Shown here one piece after another: positions 6,872-14,682 of a DNA stretch of 17,702 bases. The stretch's first letter is position 1. Every line of letters starts with the position of its first letter. Origin of the DNA: Udaeobacter sp025935755 (GTDB lineage: Bacteria; Verrucomicrobiota; Verrucomicrobiia; Chthoniobacterales; UBA10450); assembly GCA_036278715.1 (NCBI GenBank), contig DASUKN010000045.1, forward strand, positions 1 through 17,702, given 5' to 3'. Under the pieces are notes generated by a model that saw nothing but the letters and a program-made list of their open reading frames with translations, did not search any database and was not told the DNA's origin. The translations under genes and the position numbers were made by a program.

Positions 6872-7274
6872 AATTGACGTCCTGCACTCGCCATGGCGGC
6901 GCTCGACCCGTGCCTGCGAGTGCGGGCGCCTCGCCCGCTGTGTCACGCGCCTCGCGGGACATGCATCCGAGCTGTCGCGTATCTGCCGTGCACCGCCCTT
7001 CATTCATCCCGGCATGAGTTGAACTTTCAGTGTATCCGTTGAATCATTTCCGGTGAGCACGGTGAAACAACTGGAGAGCGAGTTACGCGAGCATTCGCAC
7101 CGCGCACCTCGTCGAATGCGCGACCGGCTCAATCATCTGGCCCAACATAAATTGGAATTCATACCGGGGTTTGAATGTTTAGTTTTGGGCTCAGGCAATG
7201 ACATGACCGCTCGGGAACCGGCCCGTGCACGTGAGCCGCACGGCTGGTAATCGCGGCAAAGATAATCGAGCAGT
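6872..7274. other. Gene-free gap holding the second tandem-hairpin repeat
   Basis: The 403-bp space between two plus-strand genes contains the repeat at 6908-6972. Beyond it I see no terminator with a T tract and no confident promoter. A GTG-started reading frame at 7053-7250 (65 codons) is possible, but its product resembles nothing I know and its end is repetitive Arg/Glu/Pro. I do not call it. Confidence 0.55.
6908..6972. repeat. Tandem-hairpin dispersed repeat, copy 2
   Basis: This is the second copy of the element at 1339-1404. The core 6922-6956 is identical over 35 nt. The first hairpin is perfect (GCGGGCG 6922-6928 with CGCCCGC 6932-6938, loop CCT). In the second hairpin two changes weaken the 10-bp stem (6940-6949 with 6953-6962, loop CCT). 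Flanking similarity covers CCGTGCC on the left and GCATCCGAGC on the right. It follows the DinB-like gene by about 36 bp. Confidence 0.85.
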
Positions 7275-9287
7275 GTGAAACGAGAGGGGATTCACGCATT
7301 CATCGACGAGCTGCGCCGGCGGAAGGTTTATCGTGCCGCTGTCGCTTACGCCATAGTTAGCTGGCTCATCATCCAGGTAGTTGCGACTGTGTTTCCCATA
7401 CTCGCGCTGCCAGCCTGGAGTTTGCGAGCCATTGTGGTTTCAGTTTTAATTGGCTTTCCCCTGGTGCTTGTATTCGCGTGGGCATACGAACTCGGCCCGG
7501 GCGGCTTTCATAAAACTGCCGACGCTGCCGAGGACTCGAAACGCCCGAGTGGCCTCGTGCGCAGCCGGCGCAACGTGATCGCGCTGATCCTGGTTGGTGC
7601 CGCTATCTCCAGCGTTTGCGGCTATTTCTTGCTGGCGCGTTCGTCTGCCTCGCCCCTGGATAAATCAATCGCGGTTCTCCCTTTCGATAATTTCAGTGAC
7701 GACAAGGCCAACGAGCATTTCGCCGACGGCATTCACGACGATGTGCTCACTTCACTGGCCAGGATCGAGGACCTGAAAGTGATTTCGCGCACGTCGGTGA
7801 TGCAATACCGGGCCAAAGCTCACAATATTCGCGCAATCGCAGAAGAACTGGGCGTCTCGACAGTGCTGGAGGGCAGCGTGCGCCGCTCCGGCAACCGCGT
7901 CCGTCTGGTTGTGCAGTTGATCGATGCACTCCACGACCGCCACATTTGGGCCCAGGAGTACGATCGCGATCTCACCGATGTGTTTGCCATCCAAAGCGCG
8001 CTCGCGCAGGAGATCGCAAGCCAACTGAAAGCCAAACTTTCGCCCGACGAAGTCACCCGAATCAAAGAGCGGCCCACAACGAATGACGAAGCTTACAAGC
8101 TGTATTTGCAAGCTCACGCCATGTACAGCCGGGCGGAGGAAACACTCGATACACTGCAGCGGGCGGAACAGCTTTACGAAAAAGCAACGCAACTGGATCC
8201 GGCTTTTGCGCTGGCGTTCGCTCGTCTCGCACACATCGAGAGCTGGATCTATTATCTCTTTGATCCAACACCGGAACGGCTGACCAGGGCGAGGAATTCG
8301 GCCAACGAAGCGATGCGCCTCCAACCTGACGCACCGGAATCCCATCTCGCAGCCGGATATGTGGCCTACTACGGAGATCGCGATTACGACCGGGCTCTTC
8401 GGGATTTTGAAATTGCGCGGCGCGATTTGCCTAACGACTCGAGCGTTTTCATCGCGATCGCTTCGATCGAGCGCCGGCAGGGCAAATGGAAACAATCGAT
8501 CGCGGATTATGAGAAAGCAGCGTCGCTCAGTCCGGGCGATCCAATCGTTATCGAGAACCTGGGACTGACTTATCAGGCCGTTCGCGATTTTCCTGCAGCT
8601 GCAAAAGCTTTCGATCGCGCTGTTGCTCTCGTTCCAAACTCGTTCGAAGCGAAATCGCTTCGCGCCAACCTGGAGATCGAGTGGAAAGGCGATTTGAGCA
8701 TGATGAAAAATCTACTGGCCAGCCTTCCGCCGGATTTCGAATCGTTCGGCATGGTTGCGCTGGCTCGGTTCAATGTCTGTTTTTTCGAACGCAGATTCGA
8801 CGAAGCATTGAATGTTTTATGGCGCAGCCCGCTCGAAAACCTCCATGGCCAAACGAGCACGCCATTGCCAAAATCGTTCCTTGCCGCGCAGGTTTACCGG
8901 CTGATTCCAGACCGTGAAAAAGCGCAGGCAGAGTACGAACACGCATTGAGCATCGCGCAACGAGCACTGGAGGAAAGTCCGCAGGACTCGGCGCGCCATG
9001 CGCTCGTTGGGTTAATCTACGCTGGTCTCGGCCGAAAAGATGACGCGATCCGCGAAGGCAATCGCGCGTTACAATTGCTCCCGGAATCCAAAGACGCCCT
9101 GGATGCGCCGGTGCTGGTGCTTGCGATGGCGCGCATCTACGCGATCACGGGTGAATACGAAAAGGCGATCGACCTGTTGCAGCATTCCCTCCAAACGCCT
9201 GCTGGCCTAACGATAAATGAAATCCGGCTGGACCCGACCTGGGACGTGCTCCGCGAACATCCGCGGTTTAAAGCACTGATGCTGTAG
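7275..9287 (+). CDS. Membrane TolB-like / tetratricopeptide repeat protein
   Basis: A 670-residue inner-membrane protein. Residues 1-75 carry the known start 'F..ELRRRKVYR.AVAY.IVSWL..QV...VFPIL.LP.W.LR..V.....GFPL.LVFAWAYEL.P.G' with two membrane helices (about 20-42 and 51-72). A third helix lies at about 100-121. Residues about 130-255 match the TolB-like N-terminal / FlgO-like domain (KSIAVLPFDNFSDD ... FADGIHDDVLTSLARI ... VLEGSVRRSGNRVRLVVQLIDA..D.HIWAQEYDRDL). The rest, about 265-665, is helical TPR repeats. Such proteins are often annotated as adenylate cyclase-like or as transcriptional-regulator relatives, but no cyclase or DNA-binding domain is present. It is probably a scaffold or sensor. 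The start appears to be GTG at 7275; no Shine-Dalgarno is obvious. The TAG stop lies within GTAG. Confidence 0.88.
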   Translation: MKREGIHAFIDELRRRKVYRAAVAYAIVSWLIIQVVATVFPILALPAWSLRAIVVSVLIGFPLVLVFAWAYELGPGGFHKTADAAEDSKRPSGLVRSRRNVIALILVGAAISSVCGYFLLARSSASPLDKSIAVLPFDNFSDDKANEHFADGIHDDVLTSLARIEDLKVISRTSVMQYRAKAHNIRAIAEELGVSTVLEGSVRRSGNRVRLVVQLIDALHDRHIWAQEYDRDLTDVFAIQSALAQEIASQLKAKLSPDEVTRIKERPTTNDEAYKLYLQAHAMYSRAEETLDTLQRAEQLYEKATQLDPAFALAFARLAHIESWIYYLFDPTPERLTRARNSANEAMRLQPDAPESHLAAGYVAYYGDRDYDRALRDFEIARRDLPNDSSVFIAIASIERRQGKWKQSIADYEKAASLSPGDPIVIENLGLTYQAVRDFPAAAKAFDRAVALVPNSFEAKSLRANLEIEWKGDLSMMKNLLASLPPDFESFGMVALARFNVCFFERRFDEALNVLWRSPLENLHGQTSTPLPKSFLAAQVYRLIPDREKAQAEYEHALSIAQRALEESPQDSARHALVGLIYAGLGRKDDAIREGNRALQLLPESKDALDAPVLVLAMARIYAITGEYEKAIDLLQHSLQTPAGLTINEIRLDPTWDVLREHPRFKALML

Positions 9288-9312
9288 TTGGAGGGCGTTT
9301 CCGTGAAACGCC
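9284..9312 (+). repeat. Hairpin immediately after the TPR gene, GTAG at its stop
   Basis: GTAG at 9284-9287 contains the TAG stop. Six bases later GGCGTTTC (9294-9301) pairs perfectly with GAAACGCC (9305-9312) around the loop CGT. There is no T tract after it, so an intrinsic terminator is unlikely. It may protect the 3' end of the mRNA or belong to the GTAG-hairpin set. Confidence 0.6.
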
Positions 9313-9350
9313 TCGGCGTCATACCCGCTGGCGCCTACCCCGGCCCACTG

Positions 9351-9399
9351 CTGTAGTCACTGGCGGCGACCGCGCCGCGATCAACCCTCGGGGCTACAG
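9351..9399 (+). repeat. REP-like palindrome between convergent genes
   Basis: CTGTAG (9351-9356) and CTACAG (9394-9399) close a 49-nt element. Inside, GCGGCG (9363-9368) pairs with CGCCGC (9373-9378) around ACCG. GTAG is present at the left foot. The element lies between convergent genes ending at 9287 (+) and 9406 (-). Confidence 0.6.
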
Positions 9400-9405
9400 G
9401 CAGAC

Positions 9406-9831
9406 TTAATGATGAAACATCGACATCGCGCCGCTGAACAGCGCAGCGAATATCGCCGCCACAATTAGCCAAAGAACAAAAATAAGAGGCAGAAAACAGC
9501 AGAACACAACAAGCGCTGCGGCCATCCATTTGAACATGATCTTCAAAACAGATCCGAACGGAATATCGAAATCGATTACCGACACGCGTTGCGATGGCCA
9601 GAAAACCGGCGGTGGTGTTGGAGGAATTTCAGGAACCCTGGTAGCCGGCGGCAGTTGCGTCCCGTATTTCAGCATCGGCAAATAATCGTCGACGGTTTTC
9701 CATTCGCCTCGGTCGAAAGGTTTACACGGCGTGTCTCGATCGATGCGCCCGTTCGCAAACATCTGCGCAACGTCTGCTTCGTCGTACGGTCCTTCCTCAC
9801 TCTCCGACAACTTGATCAAGTAGGTCTTCAT
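9406..9831 (-). CDS. GYF-domain (DUF4339) membrane protein
   Basis: A 141-residue protein. Residues 1-52 fit the GYF_2 / DUF4339 domain: a beta-strand start MKTYLIKL, then EEGPYDEADVAQMFANGRIDRDTPCKPFDRGEWKTVDDYLP, with the diagnostic GPYD and a Trp44 near the end. This fold usually binds proline-rich peptides. A proline-rich linker follows (PEIPPTPPPVFWP, about 67-79), which the domain could bind in cis. Residues about 97-135 are one long or two short membrane helices ending in GAMSMFHH. The domain sits N-terminal, so it is probably cytoplasmic with a membrane tail. The start at 9831 is the only one that keeps the whole GYF unit. The partner is unknown; nothing nearby points to one. Confidence 0.83.
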   Translation of the reverse strand: MKTYLIKLSESEEGPYDEADVAQMFANGRIDRDTPCKPFDRGEWKTVDDYLPMLKYGTQLPPATRVPEIPPTPPPVFWPSQRVSVIDFDIPFGSVLKIMFKWMAAALVVFCCFLPLIFVLWLIVAAIFAALFSGAMSMFHH

Positions 9832-10190
9832 GCGCCGCGCGACCTTTCGGCGATGATCAGACGCGATTTTGTGACACCACGCAAGACTCGATCCATTCGG
9901 ATTTCAAAGCCGTAGACGCGACGCGACGCCTCCGTCGCGCAGTTGCTCTCGCAGAATCGTGGCGTTTTCAAAGCGGTAACCGCCGCGAAGTAACCGGCGA
10001 GCTCTCCCCGCACTATATCTCGCAATCTGCAGCCGTAGCCGCAGCGCTCGCGAAAGTTTCGGAGTTGGCATTGGCTTCTGGTCGCAAGCTATCACCGGAC
10101 AATCTGCGCGCTTACAACCTGCAATCTTGAACCTGACATCGACCCAATCGCGAGGTGCGTGGTCACAGCCCTCTGCTAACGTCCACAATT
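9832..10190. other. Gene-free divergent gap with GC-rich repeat sequence
   Basis: The 359-bp space between divergent starts (9831 minus, 10191 plus) holds a repeat at 9912-9963 shared with the end of the DUF885 gene region. It also holds several short palindromic stretches (for example GCGGT-A-ACCGC near 9972). Promoters for both genes should be here, but none is convincing. The open frames in it look like shadows without protein character. Confidence 0.5.
9912..9963 (+). repeat. GTAG-led dispersed repeat, partner of 11924-11977
   Basis: It starts with GTAG (9912-9915). CGCGAC (9922-9927) pairs with GTCGCG (9934-9939) around GCCTCC. From ACGCC onward it aligns with 11938-11977 at roughly four matches in five, sharing CCGTCGCGCA, CTCTCGCA and CGTGGC, with one or two gaps. 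I compared the two copies by eye. Confidence 0.6.
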
Positions 10191-11927
10191 ATGCGGCAAC
10201 TGATTTTGGGATTGTTCGTTGTGTTCGTCTGCTCTGCCTTTGCGGAAACGGAATCACTCACCGACCGGGTGGCGAAACAGAACGCGCTTTTTGAAGAGTG
10301 CTATCAAGCTTTTCTCAAAAATAATCCGGAACGCGCTACTGCGTACGGCGATTACCGTTACAACTCACAGCTCTCGCAGGTTTCGCTCAAGGACATCGCG
10401 CGGCAACACGCGCAAGACGACGACTTCCTGGCTCGACTGAAGGCGATCCCGACAGATGGCATGAGCGATAAGGATCTCCTGAGTCATCGGATTCTCAAGA
10501 AGCAGTTGGAGCGCGCAGACGTGAATTACGCGCTGAAAAATTACGAGATGCCGGTGAACCAGCAGAATGGTGTGCACACTCAGCTGGCCGATTTGCCGAA
10601 CGCGATGCCGTTCGATTCCGTGCAGCATTACCAGGATTACATCTCGCGGTTGCGTCAGATCCCGCGTGTGCTGGAACAAACGACCGAAGTGATGCGACAA
10701 GGCGAGAAAGATCACCTGATGCCGCCGAAGCTCGTGGCCGAAAAATTGCCTGGCCAATGCGACGGCATCATCGCTGCAAATCCTTTCCTCGAACCGATTA
10801 AAAAATTCCCGGCGACAATTTCGGAGGAGGACAGGAAACGCCTGACCGACGAGATCAGCAAGGCCGTTAACGACAATGTCTTGCCTGCTTACAAGAAATT
10901 CGCCGCGTTTTTACGCAGCGAGTACGCACCAAAAGGACGTACCGAGCTTGCCATCGAAAGCCTCGCTGACGGCAAACGGCGTTATGCCGAAGCGGTGAAA
11001 ACGATGACAACGATCGACGTGACGCCAGCTGAAGTTCACGAGATCGGGCTTAAGGAAGTCGCGCGTATTACCGACGAGATGACGAGGCTCGCTCAGAGCC
11101 AGGGTTACAAGGATCTGGCCAGCTTCCGCGAAGCGATCAACAACGATCCCAAGTGGAAGCCGACCAGCGAACAACAAATTCTGGACGACTACAAGAAATA
11201 CATTGGTCAAATGGAACCAAAGCTGCCGGAGCTATTCGGACTATTGCCGAAATCGCCGGTCACTGTGGAACCGATTCCCGATTTTGCCAAAGCGGCTGCG
11301 ACTCATTACGTGCCGGGCACGCCGGATGGGAAACGCCCGGGCCGCGTGGTTGTTGCCGTCTCTGATCCCACCAAGCGAACCCTGGTCGATGACGAAGCAG
11401 TTGCTTATCACGAGGGCGTTCCCGGTCATCACCTGCAAATTAGTATTGCCCAGGCTTTGGAAGGTTTGCCCAAGTTCCGGTTACACAGCTTTTTCAGCGC
11501 GTATCTCGAAGGTTGGGCGCTGTACTCCGAGGTGTTAGGCAAAGAGATCGGTTTCTACAAGGACCCTGTTTCCGACTATGGACGGCTGAATTCGGAAATG
11601 TTGCGCGCCGTGAGGCTGGTAGTCGATACCGGGATTCACGACAAAAATTGGAGCCGTCAGCAGGTGATCGATTACATGCACGCCAACGATATCAACGATG
11701 CGCTGGCGCAAACTGAAACCGATCGTTACATCGCGTGGCCCGGACAAGCGCTCGCTTACAAGATGGGACAATTAACCATTCTCAAGCTGCGCGACGAAGC
11801 GAAGAAACAACTCGGAGAAAAATTCGATCTAAAAGCATTCCACGACCAAATCCTGAACGGTGGCGCAATGCCGTTAGATCTGTTGAAACAACGAGTGGAA
11901 GCTTGGATCAAAGACCAAAAGCAGTAG
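10191..11927 (+). CDS. DUF885-family zinc metallopeptidase, exported
   Basis: A 578-residue protein of the DUF885 family, thought to be zinc carboxypeptidase-like peptidases with a thermolysin-type active site. The ATG at 10191 gives a signal peptide (MRQLILGLFVVFVCSAFA, cleavage before ETE), so I prefer it to the upstream in-frame ATG at 10155, which adds 12 residues. The active-site motif HEGVPGHH spans residues 407-414: His407 and Glu408 form the HE pair, and His413/His414 close the family-specific 'HE..PGHH'. Downstream, YLEGWALYSE provides the conserved Glu, then RYIAWPGQALAYKMG and a complete C-terminal helical end (MPLDLLKQRVEAWI). Length is normal for the family. Substrates are not known. 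The TAG stop is part of a GTAG hairpin. Confidence 0.92.
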   Translation: MRQLILGLFVVFVCSAFAETESLTDRVAKQNALFEECYQAFLKNNPERATAYGDYRYNSQLSQVSLKDIARQHAQDDDFLARLKAIPTDGMSDKDLLSHRILKKQLERADVNYALKNYEMPVNQQNGVHTQLADLPNAMPFDSVQHYQDYISRLRQIPRVLEQTTEVMRQGEKDHLMPPKLVAEKLPGQCDGIIAANPFLEPIKKFPATISEEDRKRLTDEISKAVNDNVLPAYKKFAAFLRSEYAPKGRTELAIESLADGKRRYAEAVKTMTTIDVTPAEVHEIGLKEVARITDEMTRLAQSQGYKDLASFREAINNDPKWKPTSEQQILDDYKKYIGQMEPKLPELFGLLPKSPVTVEPIPDFAKAAATHYVPGTPDGKRPGRVVVAVSDPTKRTLVDDEAVAYHEGVPGHHLQISIAQALEGLPKFRLHSFFSAYLEGWALYSEVLGKEIGFYKDPVSDYGRLNSEMLRAVRLVVDTGIHDKNWSRQQVIDYMHANDINDALAQTETDRYIAWPGQALAYKMGQLTILKLRDEAKKQLGEKFDLKAFHDQILNGGAMPLDLLKQRVEAWIKDQKQ

Positions 11928-11977
11928 CGATGGACGCTACGCCCCCGTCGCGCAATCTCCTCTCGCACAGCCGTGGC
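11924..11977 (+). repeat. GTAG-led repeat overlapping the DUF885 stop codon
   Basis: GTAGCG (11924-11929) pairs perfectly with CGCTAC (11935-11940) around ATGGA. The TAG of this GTAG is the stop codon of the DUF885 gene. The following sequence to 11977 (CCCCGTCGCGCA ... CTCTCGCA ... CCGTGGC) resembles 9926-9963, so the stop codon falls at the left border of a dispersed repeat. Confidence 0.62.
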
Positions 11978-12001
11978 TTCTCAAGCTGTCTCGCCAATAC
12001 T

Positions 12002-12024
12002 GTAGCGGCGGTCTATCACCGCCG
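12002..12024 (+). repeat. REP-like GTAG hairpin between convergent genes
   Basis: GTAG at 12002-12005 is followed at once by CGGCGGT (12006-12012), which pairs perfectly with ACCGCCG (12018-12024) around CTATC. This is the textbook REP layout: GTAG at the foot of a hairpin. It lies in the convergent gap before the NYN gene's 3' end at 12060. Confidence 0.68.
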
Positions 12025-12059
12025 AGCTTCACGCCGCAGTCTCAAACATTCCGCCGGCT

Positions 12060-12740
12060 TCAGCGTGGCTGGTCAGCGCCGACGTCGACTTTTCGTTGAG
12101 CAAATCTCGGCCGCCGTCTGCGCTGGCTGTGCCGCGGTGACACGGATGGCTGCGGCTCCCGGGCTACTGGCGTCGCAGAGTCCTGGACGTTTTTCATCTC
12201 GAACGTCCTGAATAATTCCGCGAGATCGATCACTTCGCTCGCAGCAGCTCTCAACATGTTTCCTAAATTTGGCGCGACCGACGCCACTTCCACGCGGATC
12301 CCGCGTCGCCGCAATTTCGTGACGAGATAAGCAAAATCGGCGTCACCGGTTACCAGGATCACCACATCTGGCCGCATCTCGACCGACAGCTCGAGCGCGT
12401 CGATTGCCATCATGACGTCAACGTTCGCTTTATAACGGCCTTCTTCGGCCGGCGACCCGTCTTTGGTGACCACCATGAACCCATTCGTGCGCAACCATTG
12501 GACGAACTTATTTTTCTTGTCGCGCTCTTCCTGCCAGGTGGCCATGGCTGGAGGCAGCCCGGCATACACCACCATCTCGATCAAGTCACGTCCCGTCGCA
12601 GGACCGGCGAGAAAATCACGCAGCTTTAGCCAATCCAGGCCGCGCCCGGCAGTGCGCACCGAACTGCCGATGTTCGATTCATCAACGAGCACCAGCAACC
12701 TGGGTCGCGCCGGAGCGCCTTCATGATTTCTCTTTCGCAT
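12060..12740 (-). CDS. NYN-domain (LabA/DUF88-like) putative ribonuclease
   Basis: A 226-residue protein. Residues 13-180 form an NYN / PIN-like nuclease domain of the LabA/DUF88 type. LLVLVDESNI carries the first acidic residue Asp20. YKANVDVMMAIDAL carries Asp108, with Asp114 nearby. VILVTGDADFAYLV carries Asp133 and Asp135. RRRGIRVEV then supplies the last strand. These acidic residues should bind a divalent metal for RNA cleavage. Residues 184-226 are a Pro/Ser/Arg-rich tail without structure, which may be encoded partly by repeat sequence. The start at 12740 gives MRKRNHEG; no Shine-Dalgarno is seen. It lies 54 nt downstream of the RNA polymerase omega gene on the same strand, so joint transcription is likely. 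Confidence 0.88.
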   Translation of the reverse strand: MRKRNHEGAPARPRLLVLVDESNIGSSVRTAGRGLDWLKLRDFLAGPATGRDLIEMVVYAGLPPAMATWQEERDKKNKFVQWLRTNGFMVVTKDGSPAEEGRYKANVDVMMAIDALELSVEMRPDVVILVTGDADFAYLVTKLRRRGIRVEVASVAPNLGNMLRAAASEVIDLAELFRTFEMKNVQDSATPVAREPQPSVSPRHSQRRRRPRFAQRKVDVGADQPR

Positions 12741-12794
12741 TTGTCTGGACGCCGCAGAGGGACATCCGGCGATCGCGTCGCAATCCTTGACTTG

Positions 12795-13073
12795 CTAGGC
12801 TGCCTTCTTCTTCGGCTTCTTCACAGCGACCGGCGGGAACTCTACCACCTGCGGTGCTGCATCTTTCCCGCTCTGATCCACCAGCAATTCGTACGTCAAT
12901 TTCCCGGCAGCGATCTCCGAGAGCGCGATATCAAGGTGACCGAACCCGGGAACAAATTCCACCATGGGTCGATGCCCCACACAAAGCTGTCTAACGCGGC
13001 GGGAGACAACGTTCACCAGGATTTTCGGATCAGGAATAACTTCGGCAGCGGCTTTCACTAGATCTGCTTTCAT
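12795..13073 (-). CDS. rpoZ: DNA-directed RNA polymerase omega subunit
   Basis: A 92-residue protein matching RpoZ / the RPB6 family. ILVNVVSRRVRQLCVGHRPMVEF is the core helix region (with the usual 'R..QL..G.rP.V'), followed by GHLDIALSEIAAGKLTYEL, the typical 'diAl.Ei..gki'. The protein ends in a Lys-rich tail (KKPKKKAA). Omega helps fold and assemble the beta' subunit. The ATG at 13073 gives MKADLVKAAAEVI, as is usual for this phylum; the frame can also start at TTG 13091, which adds six residues. No Shine-Dalgarno is visible. It is followed 54 nt downstream by the NYN nuclease gene. Confidence 0.85.
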   Translation of the reverse strand: MKADLVKAAAEVIPDPKILVNVVSRRVRQLCVGHRPMVEFVPGFGHLDIALSEIAAGKLTYELLVDQSGKDAAPQVVEFPPVAVKKPKKKAA

Positions 13074-13548
13074 AATTTGATGATGGTCCAATCAGGCTGA
13101 CGAAGTTGAATTCCGAAACGGAATGCGACTCTATGGCGTTTCAGGGAATCGCAGCCTAACCGTCCAGTATCGTCGCTTATCGCCAGAACACAACTGGCGG
13201 ATTCTTTCCCGACTTCGATCGCCGGTCTTATGTCGCGGTTTCTTTCACCTGGCGAGCTTTAGTCCTGCGACTGCGAGACGAAGATTGCTTCTTTGCAGCG
13301 GCGAGGCGCTCCGCCTTTCTATGACGAACGATTCGCTTCCTGACGTTATCTCTGCCGTAATTGTGTCCCACAGATCTCCATATTCGTCCGATTGTCACAT
13401 CTTGCAAAGTGTCAGCCGCGCCGCTATGGAGGCACGTCCTGTCGCCCGCGAACTGTACACGCGCGACGCTAGCCTTTAGAGACTTGCTGAGTACCCGACA
13501 ATTGCGCCATTATTGCCGTCTCCACCAACTTCTCGCTACAATCCACCC
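13074..13548. other. Gene-free divergent gap
   Basis: The 475-bp space between the omega gene start (13073, minus) and the MBL gene start (13549, plus) holds no protein I would call. A 118-codon plus frame (13123-13479) is rich in Arg, Ser and Leu and looks accidental. Two small triloop hairpins stand out: ATTCCG/CGGAAT around AAA (13110-13124) and AGGCG/CGCCT around CTC (13304-13316). Confidence 0.55.
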
Positions 13549-14385
13549 ATGAAGCTAAAATTTTACGGTGTCCGCGGCTCCGTCCCCGTGTGTGATGCTG
13601 GCTTTCAGCAATTCGGCGGCAACACGACCTGCTTTCAAATCACGTTCGGAGACACCAATCGCATCGCCATCATCGACGCCGGAACGGGGCTCCGTAATCT
13701 CGGCCGGGACATGCGCGCGATCGGGCATCGCCAGGACCAGCTGGTCATCGCATTCACTCACTTCCATTGGGATCACATGCAGGGATTTCCCTTTTTCTCT
13801 CCCGCATATAACCCGGAGCAAAAGATTACTATTCTCACGCTGGGCGAGGGCCAGACTATCGGTAATCTGCGGGAGATCTTCGAGGTGCCGCTGCAAACGC
13901 AGTATTTCCCTGTGCAATTGGACCAGATGGGAGCCCAATTTGAATTTCTGAAGGTCGAAGACGCCAGCGCGCACTTCACTGCCGTGAACAATGTGGAAAC
14001 GATTGTCACCGGTCGACGGCACAATCACCCGGGCGGCGCGTATGGCTTCCGGATTGAACGCAGCGGCAAGGTGCTCGTCATTTGCACCGATGTTGAGCAT
14101 GGCGAACAGATTGATCCGCACGTGGTGGAGTTGAGCCGTGGCGCCGATTTGCTGGTGCACGACGCGCAATACACCGCGGAAGAACTACGCACACATCGCG
14201 GTTGGGGTCACAGCAGTTTCGATCAGGCCATGCAGGTGGCGGAAATGGCAGGGGTCAAACGTCTGGTCATGACTCATCATGACCCTGAACACGACGACGA
14301 TTTTCTTCTGCGCATGGAAAAATTATGCCAGAGACGATTCCGTGACTCGGAGTTGGCCCGCGAAGGACTGGAGATCGCCCTCTAG
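13549..14385 (+). CDS. Metallo-beta-lactamase-fold hydrolase
   Basis: A 278-residue cytoplasmic metallohydrolase. It has the full MBL metal set: THFHWDHMQG (His71, His73, Asp75, His76), a histidine in RRHNHPGG (His158 or His160), CTDVEHG (Asp181) and a late histidine in MTHHDPEHDD (His243/244). It starts MKLKFYGVRGSVPV.D.GFQQFGGNTTC, the opening of the 'GVRGS.P ... GGNT.C' subfamily, sometimes linked to cyclic-nucleotide or phosphodiester hydrolysis. Its substrate is unknown. The start at 13549 is chosen because MKLKFYGVRGS is the family N-terminus; the open frame runs 12 codons further up. The cyclophilin gene follows on the same strand, but almost 300 bp away. Confidence 0.9.
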   Translation: MKLKFYGVRGSVPVCDAGFQQFGGNTTCFQITFGDTNRIAIIDAGTGLRNLGRDMRAIGHRQDQLVIAFTHFHWDHMQGFPFFSPAYNPEQKITILTLGEGQTIGNLREIFEVPLQTQYFPVQLDQMGAQFEFLKVEDASAHFTAVNNVETIVTGRRHNHPGGAYGFRIERSGKVLVICTDVEHGEQIDPHVVELSRGADLLVHDAQYTAEELRTHRGWGHSSFDQAMQVAEMAGVKRLVMTHHDPEHDDDFLLRMEKLCQRRFRDSELAREGLEIAL

Positions 14386-14682
14386 CCGGATTAACCGCAA
14401 CCAAAGTAGGGCGAGCCTCTGGCTTGCATGCACCCGGGCGCGAGGCGCTCAACCCGTCCGCGCAATCGTCGATTGTCGGGCGTAAAAAGCCCGCCGTTGC
14501 ACAGTTTACCTGCCGTCGTTGGCATCCGTTACGGGTCTTAGATGCCGTAGGACGGACAATCCTCTGCACGCCCGGCGAGCGGCGCCCATGGAGTTGGTCG
14601 CCGTACCCGCGTTGGATCTTTTGCACGAACAGGTGCAGGCTTTGGTTACAATCATTAAATCCTTAAATCGCTAACTCACTAA
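14386..14682. other. Intergenic region with small palindromes
   Basis: This 297-bp stretch separates the MBL and cyclophilin genes. It contains CAATC/GATTG around GTC (14463-14475) and GGGC/GCCC around GTAAAAA (14478-14492). No credible small gene, T-tract terminator or promoter was found. Confidence 0.5.

Noticed and set aside
1339..6972. Possible CRISPR array from repeated GC-rich palindromes
   Set aside because: The copies are kilobases apart, with no regular spacers and no cas genes; they are dispersed elements.
7053..7250. GTG-started 65-codon frame before the TPR gene
   Set aside because: No recognisable family, no ribosome binding site, and an Arg/Glu/Pro-rich end that looks like translated GC-rich repeat.
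7752..8495. 247-codon minus frame inside the TPR gene
   Set aside because: It lies opposite a well-supported TolB/TPR coding sequence and has no domain of its own.
9284..9312. Hairpin after the TPR gene as an intrinsic terminator
   Set aside because: The stem is good, but no T tract follows on the plus strand.
13123..13479. 118-codon plus-strand frame in the gap before the MBL gene
   Set aside because: Composition is dominated by Arg, Ser and Leu, with no domain or membrane pattern, and it crosses small palindromes; it looks like non-coding DNA that happens to be open.
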